DNA of 64,000 nucleotides from Topomyia yanbarensis. Its lineage: Eukaryota; Arthropoda; Insecta; Diptera; Culicidae. Under the pieces are notes generated by a model, which saw only the letters and a program-made list of their open reading frames with translations, was not told the origin of the DNA and ran no database searches. The stretch lies in the NCBI RefSeq assembly GCF_030247195.1, contig NC_080670.1:217168046-217232045 (forward strand), in the 5' to 3' direction. This document shows positions 10,930 through 22,635 of the stretch, one piece after another. Each line of letters opens with the position of its first letter. Position 1 is the stretch's first letter. The position numbers were made by a program, and so were the translations under genes.

Positions 10930-13365
10930 TGCTTAAACTACCCAAAGGATTAAAGAAGAAAAAGAAAGGTAAAAAGTCGAAAAAAGATCAAGAGCTCTTC
11001 ACCGAAGAGGAGCTAGAGCAATACCGCCGAGAGCATCAGGCTCAAGCATCCTCAGCGCTCAATTCGGCCGCACCGTCCGACAGTGAAGATCAACCGGGTG
11101 AAAAGTCGGAAAACGACGAGGAATGGTCTAAGTTTGCAGCGCTTACCACTGGCATCGATACAGTTCTCAAGAAGACCCAGGAAGACCTAGATCGTATCAA
11201 GGAAGCTTCCTTCTACCAGAAAGTTCCCACCAAGGTACAACTTGAGGCGCAGGAACGAGAGGAGCAGCTTCGTCGGGAACAGGAAGAACAGGAGAAAGCT
11301 CGGGAAGCCGCCAAAGAAGCCGAAGAGAAGAGGGCTGCGGAAGAGCTCATCAACGCCGTCGTTGAACTCTCCGATTCTGAGCCAAACTCCGAGGTCGAGG
11401 AAGATATCTTCGACACCAACTACATCGATGCTATAGCCTCGGGTGAGTTACCGATCGCCTATGTGCCGGAATCACCAGTGCTAGAGTCATTCGAAGGTCC
11501 AGATCCGTTCGATACTTCCTACGCCGAGAAGGTTATCAAAGGCCCTGAAGTCTCGAAGCGTGGAAAGAAGATCGTTAATATCGGTGCTGCCGTCGAAGTA
11601 CTAACCGGTCGCGTAGAGAGTGTTTCCACAAGAAAATCTTCGCGTAGACCACGGCGAGGACCACAAAATTTGCTGTTGGAAAGCTTCGACGACGCACAAG
11701 CAGACGGCGAGGAAGCAAAACCGTCCACGGAAGAGTCTGCCCCACAGCAATCCATACTAACTCTTCTCGACGATACTGACGAGCTCACTAGCGATGCACC
11801 GATCGATCTGAGCGTTTCGCTACATATAGCACTACAGAAGGAGCAAGAAGCTAAAAAGGAGCAGGAGCCAGAACCGGTCGAACCGGAGTTTAATCTCGAC
11901 GAGTTTGACGACCTAAACAAACGTGAACCAGCGGTTGAAGGGGACAATTTTGCATTACTTGTAGGTGAGACTAGTCTCGAAGGTAAAAGCTGCTTATTCA
12001 AGTTTGTTTTCGCGTCAATAACTATCCTTTTTTGTAGGTGCTAAGAAACCATCTCGTCCGCCACCACCGCGTCCATCCACCGGACCAAAAGTTGCGGACG
12101 TTGTAGGCCTCGAAGAAGACGACGATTTAGAACTCGAAGCGGACGATCCATTTGATACGGGATTTGTTGAGCGTGTTCTTCCTGCTACTGCCAAGGAAGA
12201 CGACGATTTCGATCCACGTGCAGACGAAGGCCTCCAGGAAGAGGAGGACGACTTCGAATTTGATCCCCGAGCTGGGGACGATAAAATAACCGCCCCGATC
12301 CGAGCGAAAACTCCTGATCTTTTTTCGGCAGAGGAAAATTCCCAACTGCAAGTCGGCGGCGGTCTAACCAAAGATCTACTATCTGGAAGTGCTACTGATC
12401 TTGCTGATATCGATCAGGCACCTTTGGAACTGCTTGCCACTGACGCGAATTCCGCAGGATTCGAGGTTGACCCGTTCGATACATCAGCAGTCAACTCGAT
12501 TGTTGCACCTGGAAAAACCGAGCTTAAATTCTTGGAGGAGGAATTATTGGCCGACAAACCGAGTGGACTACACCACTCGCTCAGTGATCCAGACTTTGAT
12601 CCTCGAGGCGCCGACAGTGAACCGGACAAGGAAGCCGACGATTTCGCTTCCATCGCTCAGCGCAAGTCTTCCTTGTGTCTACAAATCAACGGATCGGCTA
12701 AGAACAAGACTGTACTCTTCGCTGTTCCAGACTCTGACTTGCTTAAGCTAGACGCTGATCATTCGATAACCAAGAAACCGCTCACACCATACTATAACCG
12801 AGAGTCTTCGATCCCGGAGTCGGAAGTTGTCGACCCGTTCGACACATCGTTCGTACCAAGCACTGCACCGACTCAGGTTGAGATAAACCTAATCGAGCAG
12901 GAGTTGAACAACGCTACTCTGAAACACAGCTTGTCTGACCCTGATTTTGACCCACGGGCTATTACTCCAGTGCAAAAGCCTCCAACAACTCAACCAAACT
13001 CAGATCTGCTCGGTACTCACGAGCACTACAATCAAAAGGTTCTTACACCGGCAGTGGAAACTGAGCCGGCGGAAATCGATCCCTTCGACACTTCGATCGC
13101 TGTCAATATCCAACCAGGTCGAACCGAGCTTAAACTTCTCGAGGACGAACTGATTCCAGCGGCGGCAGTATCCGCGACCCCGAATCCGGATATTCTCTCC
13201 GATTCGCAGGAAACTGGTTCCATCTTTGTGAAAGTTTTAACTCCCCAGCCGAGTAACTCCATTGACGAGACTGACATCGATCCGTTCGACACTTCGTTTG
13301 CCAACGACTTGGGACCAGGCAAGACTGAAATCAAGCTACTAGAAAACGAACTAATCCATAACTAA
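10929..13365 (+). CDS. stnA: StonedA, first product of the dicistronic stoned locus
   Basis: Two exons, 10929-11982 and 12038-13365, joined across a 55-bp intron (GAAG|GTAAAAG to TTTTTTGTAG|GTG, phase 1), give 793 aa. StonedA in flies is a neuronal protein needed for synaptic-vesicle retrieval. Its DPF motifs bind the AP-2 alpha ear. The start MLKLPKGLKKKKK and the following FTEEELEQY match my memory of fly StonedA. Visible parts are a lysine-rich N-terminus (1-21), a charged, probably helical stretch (about 103-145), and six DPF motifs at D192, D388, D496, D617, D699 and D766. The last four DPF motifs each lead into a TELK/LLExEL-type segment, and SLSDPDFDPR occurs twice. No transmembrane segment or signal peptide is present. 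There is no methionine after residue 1. The stop is followed 21 nt later by StonedB, in the same frame. Confidence 0.95.
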
Positions 13366-13390
13366 GCGAAGACACAAAGGAGCAAAATGG
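13363..13390 (+). promoter_or_regulatory. StonedA-StonedB intercistronic junction
   Basis: The StonedA TAA (13363-13365) is followed by seven sense codons (GCG AAG ACA CAA AGG AGC AAA) and then the StonedB ATG in the same frame. The StonedB start context, CAAAATGG, has A at -3 and G at +4, close to the insect optimum. The StonedA start (ATAATGC) is weaker at -2 and +4. There is no splice acceptor or promoter-like sequence in the 21 nt, which fits translation from one dicistronic mRNA. Confidence 0.85.
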
Positions 13391-16300
13391 CGAACCCTTT
13401 TCTGATGGAGGATGAGCCAATGCCAGGCAGTGAGCCGGTCTCGAATCCTTTCCTGTTCGGTGGTGACGATGATGATGCGCAAGACGACGGAGGTACTGCG
13501 GCGGGGGTGGATGACAATCCATTCTTGGCGCAGGTCGGTAATCCATTTGCGGACTTTGGCGGTGAGGCAGACGAACCGGCTGCTGCTGCGGCAGTGGCTC
13601 CTCCGGCTATGAATGATCTGTTTGGCACTGCGGGATACAACGCGGTGGTAGTGACAACCGGTGCCGAAATTTTCGGAGTAACTGACTCTATTATGGCACA
13701 GAGTGGTGGTGCCCCCTACCAGCAAACTAACAACAACTTCTTCGACACCACAATCAACGAAGATGATGATCTGATAATTCCGAAACCGACGCATCTACAG
13801 TTAGGTCCCCACACCAACACCAACCTGATGGATGATGCGATGATCAACGCGTATTCCAGTGAAGATGAGTTGAAAGCTGCCAAAGATAACAGCAACAAGA
13901 TGGCTCCTCCGAGACCGATCCCGCCATCGCAGGCAACGCAGCAGTTGATTAGTTCGATTGCCGACCAGCTCGATCAGACTAGTACGAATTTACTTCGTCA
14001 GATCCCGGCTACCAGAACGCCCAGCCCGGTGTCTATGAGAGATCTGCATTCTCCCAGTCCAACACCCGACTTTGGCGATCTGTTATCCGTCGGAGACCAG
14101 CCACAACCAACGCAGGATCCAGACCTCTTCGGCACTGGTATGCCACAGAATGCCAATGATAATCCATTCGCGGAACCCGCAGTTCCAACGATTGCCGCCG
14201 CTGCCGCCACCGTTCCAGCCAAACCCGAAGTTCAAAAGCCTCCGCGTCCAAGACCACCTCCACCGCGTCCAGCTCCTCCGAGAAGTTCGTTAGCATCATC
14301 ACCAGTTACGGCATCTGTTCCCAGTGTGCCACATATGCCACCAGCTCCAGCTCAGCCACAACAGGAAGCGGATCTTTTCGATCTCTTCGGTACTACTCCC
14401 ACTGCTGCCAAGGCAGCTCCTCCGAAACCTCCTGCCCCGAAAACTAAGGAAGATATTATGTCTCTGTTCTCCACGCCGGCGGCCCCGGCTGCTACTTCCG
14501 CTCAGGAACCTAAGCAGACTGATCTGCTGAGCGGCGATTTCGATGACATTTTCGGTGGAGGTTGTCCGGAACCCACGGGTACTGAATCATTCATTCCAAA
14601 TTTAACCGAGAACTTGGTGCAAGCTCAAATTCCTCCAACCGAAACCGTTGTGGCAGCTCCCGAACAGCAACCGGTGCCAGCACCGGTAATCATCAAGGAG
14701 ACTATTCCAGAACCGGAACCTGTGCCAGTGATTCCAGTCGTCGAACAGCCCGTTATGGAGCCATCCCCGGAGATTGTCCTGGAAGCACCTCCAGAACCCG
14801 ACGAAGTTATAATACGATCCGAGGCCTCTTCAGACTACAGCCCGACTGGGTCGAATGTAACATCCGGTAACATTCCTAGTTCCGTATCGGGCAGTACTGT
14901 CAACATTGCCGCCGAGGAAAGACCCGACGAACAATACTCGATGGACACTGAAATGGTAGTTGAACATGTTCCAGCTCCAACCCCCGTTGAGATACCAGTA
15001 TCAATGGAGTACAATCACGTCGATGCGGCACCTCCAGCAGTGTCCAGTCAACTATTTTACGCGGAACCGGTCGCTGTGACCGAAACGATCAACCCGTTTG
15101 CGATGCCGGTAGATGAAAGCGATCCTTACGCGGCGTCCATTGCGGAACCGGTGGCCAATGAATTATTCGGAAACTCGGCCAACAACAATACAATAGCACC
15201 GACGGAACCACTCTATAGCTTCACCCAAGAACCGGATGCGTTCGATTCGTTCGCTGCCAAGTTCGAGGGAACGCAGAACAAGGTCGGGAACATTTTCCTC
15301 GAAGGTGATCTTGGAAATGGTACCGCGGAGGATGCCTTCGGTGCCGTCGATGCCTGGGGAACGAGCGATGTGTCCGGTGGTGGATTCGACGGTGGTGACG
15401 GTTTCGGTAATGAGGATGGTTTCGGGGATCCTTTCCTATCGATGGAAGGGCCTACGGCCCCGGAGGTGAGTCGATGTTTTGTAGTTGTTAGGTGGTGGAT
15501 TGATTGGTTCATTTTTCACTTCAGGGAACTCCATTCGCTCGATCACACTCGCGGGATTCGGACGAAGGAAATCATTTCAGCGTGGTTATTCGACCGAAGG
15601 AAGGTTTGGATGTGGGACTGGCCCCTGCCTTGGCTCCACCACCGAGAAGTCCTCAAACTGCTTCGATTTATTCGGGAGATTCTTCGCCGCGGGTAAATCC
15701 TTTCGACAAGGGGGATGATGGGGAAGCTACCTTGGCTGCGCTTCCTGATTGTGAGTAATAAGGGATGAAAATTTTGAACTAAGTTGATTCGTTTCTATGT
15801 CGTCAACAGCAACTCCACAGCTACAGCGCACTGATTCACAGGAGACACCTCCTACGCCACTATTCGACGACGATGTTTCCCAACCGCTTGAGGACTTCCC
15901 CCGTATCGTGTATTCCGGCGAAGGCTGGGAGATGCAGCTGCGGCAACCGAACAAGAAAAAGATCACCGGACAACGATTCTGGAAGAAGATCTACGTTCGA
16001 CTGGTTACCCAGGGTGACAGTCCGGTGCTTCAGCTGTTTAACGCTGCAACCGATAAGGATCCCTTCCAGGAGCTTCCATTGCAGGCATGCTACTCGGTGT
16101 CGGAGATTGGAGCACAGCAATACGACAATTTTGGTAAGAATTTCACCATCAAGTTGCAGTACGTGTTCTACAAGGAGCGACCGGGTGTCAGACCCGGTCA
16201 GGTAACCAAAGCGGAACGGTTGACGAACAAGCTGAGTCAGTTTGCGGCATATGCGATTCAGGGTGATTATCAGGGGGTGAAGGAGCTGGGCAGTGATCTG

Positions 16301-17705
16301 AAAAAGCTGGGTCTACCGGTTGAACATGCTCCGCAGATATCGCAGCTGTTCAAGCTAGGTTCGATGAACTACGAGGATATGAAACAGTTTTCCGTGTGCA
16401 TCGAGGAAGCGCTGTTCAAGATGAACGTGCACCGTGATCGTGCGTTGACGTACAAAATGGAGGAGGTGCAGGTGACTGCCGTCGATGAACTGTACGTGGA
16501 GCAAGATGCCGAGGGACACGTCGATAAACAGATTGCTCGGGTACGGTTGTTCTTTTTAGCGTTTCTCTCCGGTAAGTTAGCTTATGAATCTGGTTTGTTG
16601 GTTGAAGACAAAACATTTTATTATTTCTAGGAATGCCCGATATTGAACTGGGAGTCAACGATTTGTGGCGGCAGGGTAAGGAAGTTGTCGGACGACATGA
16701 TATTATTCCGGTTGTAACGGAAGAGTGGATTCGGTTGGAAGGCGTCGAGTTCCATGGCTGTGTACAGCAGGACGTGTACGAGCGGTGTCGCACGATCAAG
16801 TTTAAACCACCTGACGCCTGCTACATAGAACTGATGCGATTCCGGGTACGACCGCCGAAGAATCGCGAGCTTCCACTACAGCTCAAGGCGACCTGGTGTG
16901 TCACTGGGAATAAGGTCGAACTGCGGGCTGACGTACTGGTGCCTGGTTTTGCCTCGCGCAAGCTCGGCCAGATCCCGTGTGAAGACGTTTCCATTCGGTT
17001 TCCCATACCGGAGTGTTGGATATACTTGTTCCGGGTGGAGAAGCACTTCAGGTAAATCGTTTACGAAAGGAAAGTCTTCCAGTTCTAAGATTCATTTTTC
17101 GGTAGATATGGCTCAGTAAAATCTGCTCATCGTCGTACGGGTAAAATCAAAGGAATCGAGCGATTCCTGGGCACGGTGGAAACGCTGCAGGAATCTTTGA
17201 TCGAGGTAACCTCCGGGCAGGCTAAATACGAGCACCATCATCGAGCAATCGTGTGGAGATGTCCCCGTTTGCCGAAGGAGGGCCAGGGCGCTTACACAAC
17301 CCATCAACTCGTGTGTCGGATGGCTTTGACTAGCTTCGACCAGATTCCGGAGCAACTGGCTCCGTATGCCTACGTGGAGTTTACCATGCCGGCAACGCAG
17401 GTTTCGCACACGACCGTCCGATCGATTAGTGTGCAAGAGTCGGACAGTGATGAACCACCGGAAAAGTACGTGCGGTATCTAGCTCGACACGAATACAGGT
17501 TGGTATCCTTTTCCCCGCTCCTATTCGCATCAATAGTAAATTAAACGATTGACTATCCTGCAGGGTCGGCATCGAACACACGACGGGAGAATCGGTAAAC
17601 GCTTACCTGGCAGCCACGGCCGTTACCAAGCAACCGATTCAGGAAGAACAACCAATGGCTACTACGCCAATCGCTCCCAGCGATTCTGACTCGGATTCAA
17701 ATTAA
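13387..17705 (+). CDS. stnB: StonedB (stonin), mu-homology endocytic adaptor
   Basis: Six coding exons (13387-15465, 15525-15750, 15810-16571, 16631-17051, 17106-17498, 17564-17705) give 1340 aa. All junctions are GT-AG and all introns are 54-65 bp. Stonins recruit synaptotagmin for retrieval by clathrin and AP-2, and fly StonedB is essential at synapses. Seven NPF motifs (N3, N20, N44, N52, N259, N569, N751) are typical ligands of EH-domain proteins such as Eps15 and Dap160. A proline-rich stretch lies near 280-300 (KPPRPRPPPPRPAPP) and the middle is acidic and probably unstructured. A stonin homology domain begins near 795 (DFPRIVYSGEGWEMQLRQP). A mu-homology domain runs from about 970 to 1325, with WVxL-type strands and RYLARHEYR near its end. 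The gene is intact. It follows StonedA in the same frame after one stop codon and 21 nt, implying a shared transcript. Confidence 0.97.
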
Positions 17706-18127
17706 GCTCCTCCTCATCCTCTTCATCTAGCCGTGCGTCGTCCGAATCCTAAGCAATAATCCGACTTCGAATTACGCAAATTTTTGTGGCATTAAGCTTC
17801 GACAGGTATCCGTTCGCGGAAAATATCAACCTTATCTTCGGAATAAAATCAAAGCTCAACAGAACATGGCCTCTGTCGAAGGTGAAACGACGAAACGCGA
17901 GGTTGAGCAAAAAGCCACATACATCAAATAACTTGAGCAAATAGTTATGTTAGTTTGACAATAAATTATGTATTTATCACGCAAATCTAAGAAAACCAAG
18001 TAACGAAAAGTATTACAAGATTGTAAATCAATTTCTATTTCTGTTCGAAGGATAAGTTTGCTGGTTTCTTCGTTAGAAATTTTGCGAAAAATGAATCATT
18101 AGATTTTACGTGCCTGTACAGAATAAA
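17706..18127 (+). other. stoned 3' UTR with candidate poly(A) signals
   Basis: AATAAA hexamers occur at 17842, 17960 and 18122 downstream of the StonedB stop, with more in the A-rich DNA beyond. The true cleavage site cannot be chosen from sequence alone. Confidence 0.45.
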
Positions 18128-19270
18128 TTTAGTTGTCATTTGACGCTATCAGTTACGCAGCAATTTCCTATCACATAGTAGCCGAGTAAACAATTTCTGC
18201 AGTAATCATAAAACAATACAAATGTATGTTAATCTTGTGATGGCGCTGATGTTATAGAAAGAAAAAAAACCCAAATAATACTCGTTGCAATAGTTCTTAA
18301 CAAATATAACTAAACCATTTCGGCATTGTATTAGGGCAAAGCAGATCAAAATTTCGTTAGGTCTTAAACAATTAAAACCCTGCTTTTGGTATCACACATA
18401 TCATAGTAGTCGTTTTGTTTATTTAAAATATTCTTCATTATGATCTCCTTTGATGATGCGTGAGAATTATCGCGAGTGAGTAAAAAGTAGTAGGCGATGA
18501 CGATGGAATGAAATGCTTTTTTGAAACTTCATTGGAAAAAAATGATTTAGCTTACTAACCAACATTCGATTTGTTTATTCTAGAAATATCTAACTAAAGC
18601 GATAAATTATGAAATCTACTAGCTTACGGGACAAAAATAAAAAAATGAAAATAAAAGAGACACGCGTTACAATTCACAGTGCATGTGTTGTAAAATGAAA
18701 ATATTATAATAAACAAGTAGCGATAGCTGTAGCGGAACAGGAGAGTATAAATGGGTCAGATTTTGTTGGCTAATTTACTGATTACGTGTAAAACCATTAT
18801 AAATCGATAGAAGTTTAAACTTAAATAATATTGAAAACAGAAATATGTCACAGGTTATGCGGTATGAATATACACTATAAATATTGAAGAAAAGATTAAT
18901 CGTTATGTATACATAATAAAGCAGAACAAAAATAATCAAATGATGAAACGACTAGCAACCGATGTAAAGCTTGTGATTGAAGCTGAACCCCGACAAAACA
19001 TGTTAAAGACAAGAAATATACGCGTAAAGCTAATAAAAACAAAATATACTGATGAAATAAATTTGATCCAAAGAAACAAACAAAATGACAAATATTGCTG
19101 ATACTATACCTTATATATATATATATTACTTGGGAATGATTGAAAATGAAGATGGAAAATCAGGTGGCTTTTTTATCAATATGCGAATATCACTGCCCGT
19201 AACTGAAAGTTTTAATTGAATTTTTTCAACTGCCAAACACTCGATCTTATTGATATTATTTATTAGAAAT
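18128..19270. other. AT-rich downstream flank of stoned
   Basis: No gene is seen. The stretch has many AATAAA/ATTAAA-like words, and a TA microsatellite at 19111-19127. It could hold a longer stoned 3' UTR. Confidence 0.45.
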
Positions 19271-20753
19271 TAGAAACAGAAATGTACAATTCATGAATAG
19301 TAAATAAAAAACGAATATTATTGCTACCGTGTAATCTGAGCGCACTGCTTTCCGCTCCTTGTGTTGATTTTCTTTCTCGGTGGGAAACAAAGACCAGGTT
19401 GTCCTCTGCTGCTTACTGATCTTCCCGTATGCCTTCTGCCGCTCTCGTGTTTATATCCATGTCGTCGTTGTTGGAGCAGTTTTGGTTTTTGCTGTTAGAT
19501 GTTTGGTGCTTGTGTTTTCAAGTGACTATGATAAAGCAGTTTTCTTTTTTATTTTTTACTTCGCTTGATATGTTTGCTATTGGTTTGGGGATGCCGTGGA
19601 TTATTGTTTCTCCCGCATTTTTTTTTTTGGCCGGCTGCCTGTGATGTATCAGCAGATGGCGAAGGCTGTTTGGTAGTGTTTGTTGTAATAGATGAATTTT
19701 TTCAATTTTTTTGACGCACGGCTTAATGTAGTGTGCCGTCTGATTGCAGAACTGGTACGTAGGTATCTGCCCAGGGTATGTGCATAGCAGTGTTTCGAAA
19801 TTTCAAAATCAGTTACCTGTTTCTGCTTTTATTTACCGAAACAGATATTCAGATTCAACGCCTCCTTCATTCATTAATATTCAAACTGATTGAAATCTCA
19901 TGCAGAATCGAAGTAAAGAGTAAATATAAATTCCTTCACCAATCAAAGCATTCATTTGTTATGATGTGAAGGCGGAAGTTACCATCTTCTACATTTTCGA
20001 GCATAAGTGAACTTCGTTTTTATACCTGGTGCACTATTGATCAATAATCCCTTTCATAGATAGCATAGAAACAAAATTCAGTTTGCTTCTGAAACCAAAC
20101 ATGTGCAAATTTGAATGCGCTGTGTCGAGAGAACGAATGACAAGGGAAACATCGCGGCGGTCAATAATTGAATTTTGTTTCTATTTAAAGTTCAAGCAGG
20201 GATGTCAATTTTTTTAAGCTCTCAGGTACAGGTTAAGGTCAAAAATACCAGGGAAAAATTTCTCCAAGTGTCGTTTGTGGCGGACTCCACTTCTCTATAC
20301 TTCGACATGAATCTGCTGCCAAATCTTCTAGGCGAATTTCCGTCAAATCATTGTTCATATACAAGGGGATCGTGATTTTGACAAGTTCATATTCGACGTC
20401 GTATTGCATATTGTTATTCGCTACGGAGCTGTCCGTCTCGGCTAAGGGTTACACCTTATTAATATATCTCGTATGATGTAGTTGTATGTGTGACACTTCT
20501 GTAAGCACAAGCTCTATTTTTTTCGATCAACTGCTCCAGCTTGCCTACTGTAGGCCTAAGACGAGTCTGCGTAAAGTCAACCGCGATTAGTTCTCCCGTA
20601 ATCGTAAGCACTTGGAGGGCAACTGGACATCACTGTTTCCATAGTGTAAACGAACACACTATAGCAAAGCTGCGGGGATAGTGTTTTATGTTTGCTTTTC
20701 GCAAAATGTGCGGTTTTTGACTTCTTATTTGTACGAGATGAGGAAGCAGACTG
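19270..20753 (-). mobile_element. LINE-A copy, degraded and interrupted
   Basis: The stretch is collinear with 4150-5376. It has the 5' terminus at 20753, the 5' UTR (AGATGAGGAAGCAGACTG at 20737-20753 region), ORF1 pieces at 20220-20600 and the zinc-knuckle and C-terminal part at 19336-19790. The two ORF1 parts are separated by about 420 bp of unrelated DNA (19795-20215). ORF1 is broken by stops and frameshifts. Downstream of ORF1 it keeps part of the same short AT-rich segment as the 4.1-kb copy instead of ORF2. The 3' tail is not clear. Confidence 0.75.
19795..20215. repeat. Insertion within LINE-A, with a terminal palindrome
   Basis: DNA absent from the intact LINE-A copy. Its right part, 20065-20184, is bounded by exact 16-bp inverted repeats: ATAGAAACAAAATTCA at 20065-20080 and TGAATTTTGTTTCTAT at 20169-20184. 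This resembles a 120-bp MITE or half of a larger element. Target duplications are not clear. Confidence 0.6.
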
Positions 20754-21309
20754 GATGATATTGCATCTATTCGACCAAGTTCCCAATTATCAGCTGATGT
20801 TGGAATGCAAGCTAATACTTTCTCTACTTAGAAGCATCTGACGATTGAACTACACACACTACTATCTCGTTTTTTACACTATCGCCAATGTTTAAGAAAA
20901 TAAGTCATTTGATTTTCTCCAAATTCCTTGCTTTCCTTGAATATTAAATCTGGATTCCCGGGAATCAGAAGAATTCACCTGAACAATTTTTACTGAATCT
21001 AAAAGTGGATAAATTTCTGAAATCAAAGCATGTGTCCAAAATGTCACATTACTTCTGTGAGTACCCGAGTACCCAGTAAGCCTGTTGCGGGATAGAAAAA
21101 TGCAGGAGATTCCTCTTAGACCACCAATTACTGTATTGTCAATTGTATCGCTCTGAAGCCTATGATCAGTGAAGTGTTAAGATGCCACTGCGAACCCATT
21201 TCTAGCTATGGAAAGAACGCTGTAATTTCATAGAAAACTTGGTTTTCGATTGCGGCATATTTATACACATGGTACAGCTAGCTAATCAGTCCGATTCTCA
21301 CAGTCCCTA

Positions 21310-21900
21310 ATTTAAAAGACACAGAAGTCTTTTGCACCACTCTGCGATCGACTGCAATCATGTTGATGCCATCCGCGAAGCTAAGAAGCATGTGAGATCT
21401 TGTAATGAATATTCGCTTTTTTGCACAACAGTCGTAGTTATCGCGCCCTCGAGCGCTATGTTGGACAACAAGTTAGAAAGTGCATCAGTGACTCAATACA
21501 TCTTATGTTACTTACGAGTCGGACGTCACTCCGACTATTTTGATGATTTATTTAATCCCATCCAGCGTCCTACAAATGCGCTCAATCGGAAAGCCATGTT
21601 TAAGCATTACCTGTCACTGTTCGTTTCGTTCAACTGAATCGTACGCCGCCTTGCAACTTACGTATGATCGAATCGTAAGTTATATTTTGATCATCTTTAT
21701 CGAAACCCGCTCGTTATTCGCCGACAAAGATTCAGTCAATAGGTGCAGTCTGCTAAACGGAACACAGGAGAGTACCTTATAGGCGGTATTGATTATTTCT
21801 TCCATCCAGATCATTCCGATCACGCCGTAAATTGCTTCGTACGGTCGATCACTCCCGACTTTTAAAAATTCAACCCGAATTCCAGGAGATCCTTTCCAAT
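21310..21900 (-). pseudogene. RTE-like reverse-transcriptase remnant
   Basis: The minus strand in broken frames gives pieces resembling RTE-clade reverse transcriptase, for example FVGEYRAGF-like and KxxYDSI-like words near 21660-21740 and a FADGIN-type box (in place of FADDID) near 21330-21420. Its right part aligns at DNA level with 27390-27600 (CGACTGCAATCATGTTGATG beside CGACTACAATGGTGTCTAAG), so the two loci are related copies. No intact frame remains. Confidence 0.5.
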
Positions 21901-22354
21901 GGTAGCCTTACGCATTAGCGTCATTAGATTTTAACTTTACTATCAAATTATAACACGCAGGTGACACCTGTTTGTTATATCAGAAGATGATTTTCGTAAT
22001 TTCTCTGTGTGTTGTGATATTTTATTACTGAGTTTACTATTGATTTCTTTTTTGGTTTTGTGAACTATGATTCAGGGGACTTACTGTTCACTTTAATGTT
22101 CAAAAATGAATCCATAAATGCTGTTCCGAATATTTGCGCTCACGTGAAAATATCAGGTCTATGGGCAGTTTGTTGAACTATTAAATTGATCCAGAAGGTG
22201 GAAATGATTCGGGATACCTTTTATATTCACTAACTTATTCACAAGTGGACAAAATGAATCGTAAGTAATATATTAAACCATCTCATCGTCAAACCAGAAC
22301 GTCTGCACATCCCCAGATATTACTCAGTCCGGTCTTGGACGATTAATAATTTTA

Positions 22355-22635
22355 AGCTAGACACCAAGGTGTTCTTACGTTTGCGAGATCGCAAGCGTAG
22401 GTTTGCGTAGTTGATCGCGATTCCATGGCCGCGTTTGTGACCAGGTTTGTAATATCGCGAAGGCTTCGAGCGTTTATATGTTAACTTGCTCGATCGAGTG
22501 AACGCTTGTATGTCGCGTATACTAGTTCGTTGGTAATTTCGTATGGACTGATGTTGCGATCGTTTGTGAATTCCCGTGTGCTTTTGAGTGTTCGCGCGAG
22601 TGTGGATGTTTGTAATGGGAATCAATATTGTCACC
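22355..22635. repeat. Dispersed repeat family D1, copy
   Basis: Shares AATATCGCGAAGGCTTCGAG, GCGTTTATATGTTAACTTG and CTTGTATGTCGCGTATACTA with the 7.0-kb and 40.4-kb copies. Non-coding. Confidence 0.6.

Noticed and set aside
11955..11956. Alternative splice donor AG|GTGAGA in StonedA
   Set aside because: It matches the consensus well but joins to the 12038 acceptor out of frame, whereas the donor at 11983 keeps the conserved downstream frame.
13376..13389. Bacterial-looking AAAGGAG before the StonedB ATG
   Set aside because: The locus is a spliced eukaryotic gene, so a Shine-Dalgarno role is not plausible. The purine run is more likely chance or start-context related.
13331..13794. Minus-strand frames opposite StonedA/StonedB
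   Set aside because: These are shadows of the strongly biased codon pattern of the real genes on the plus strand.
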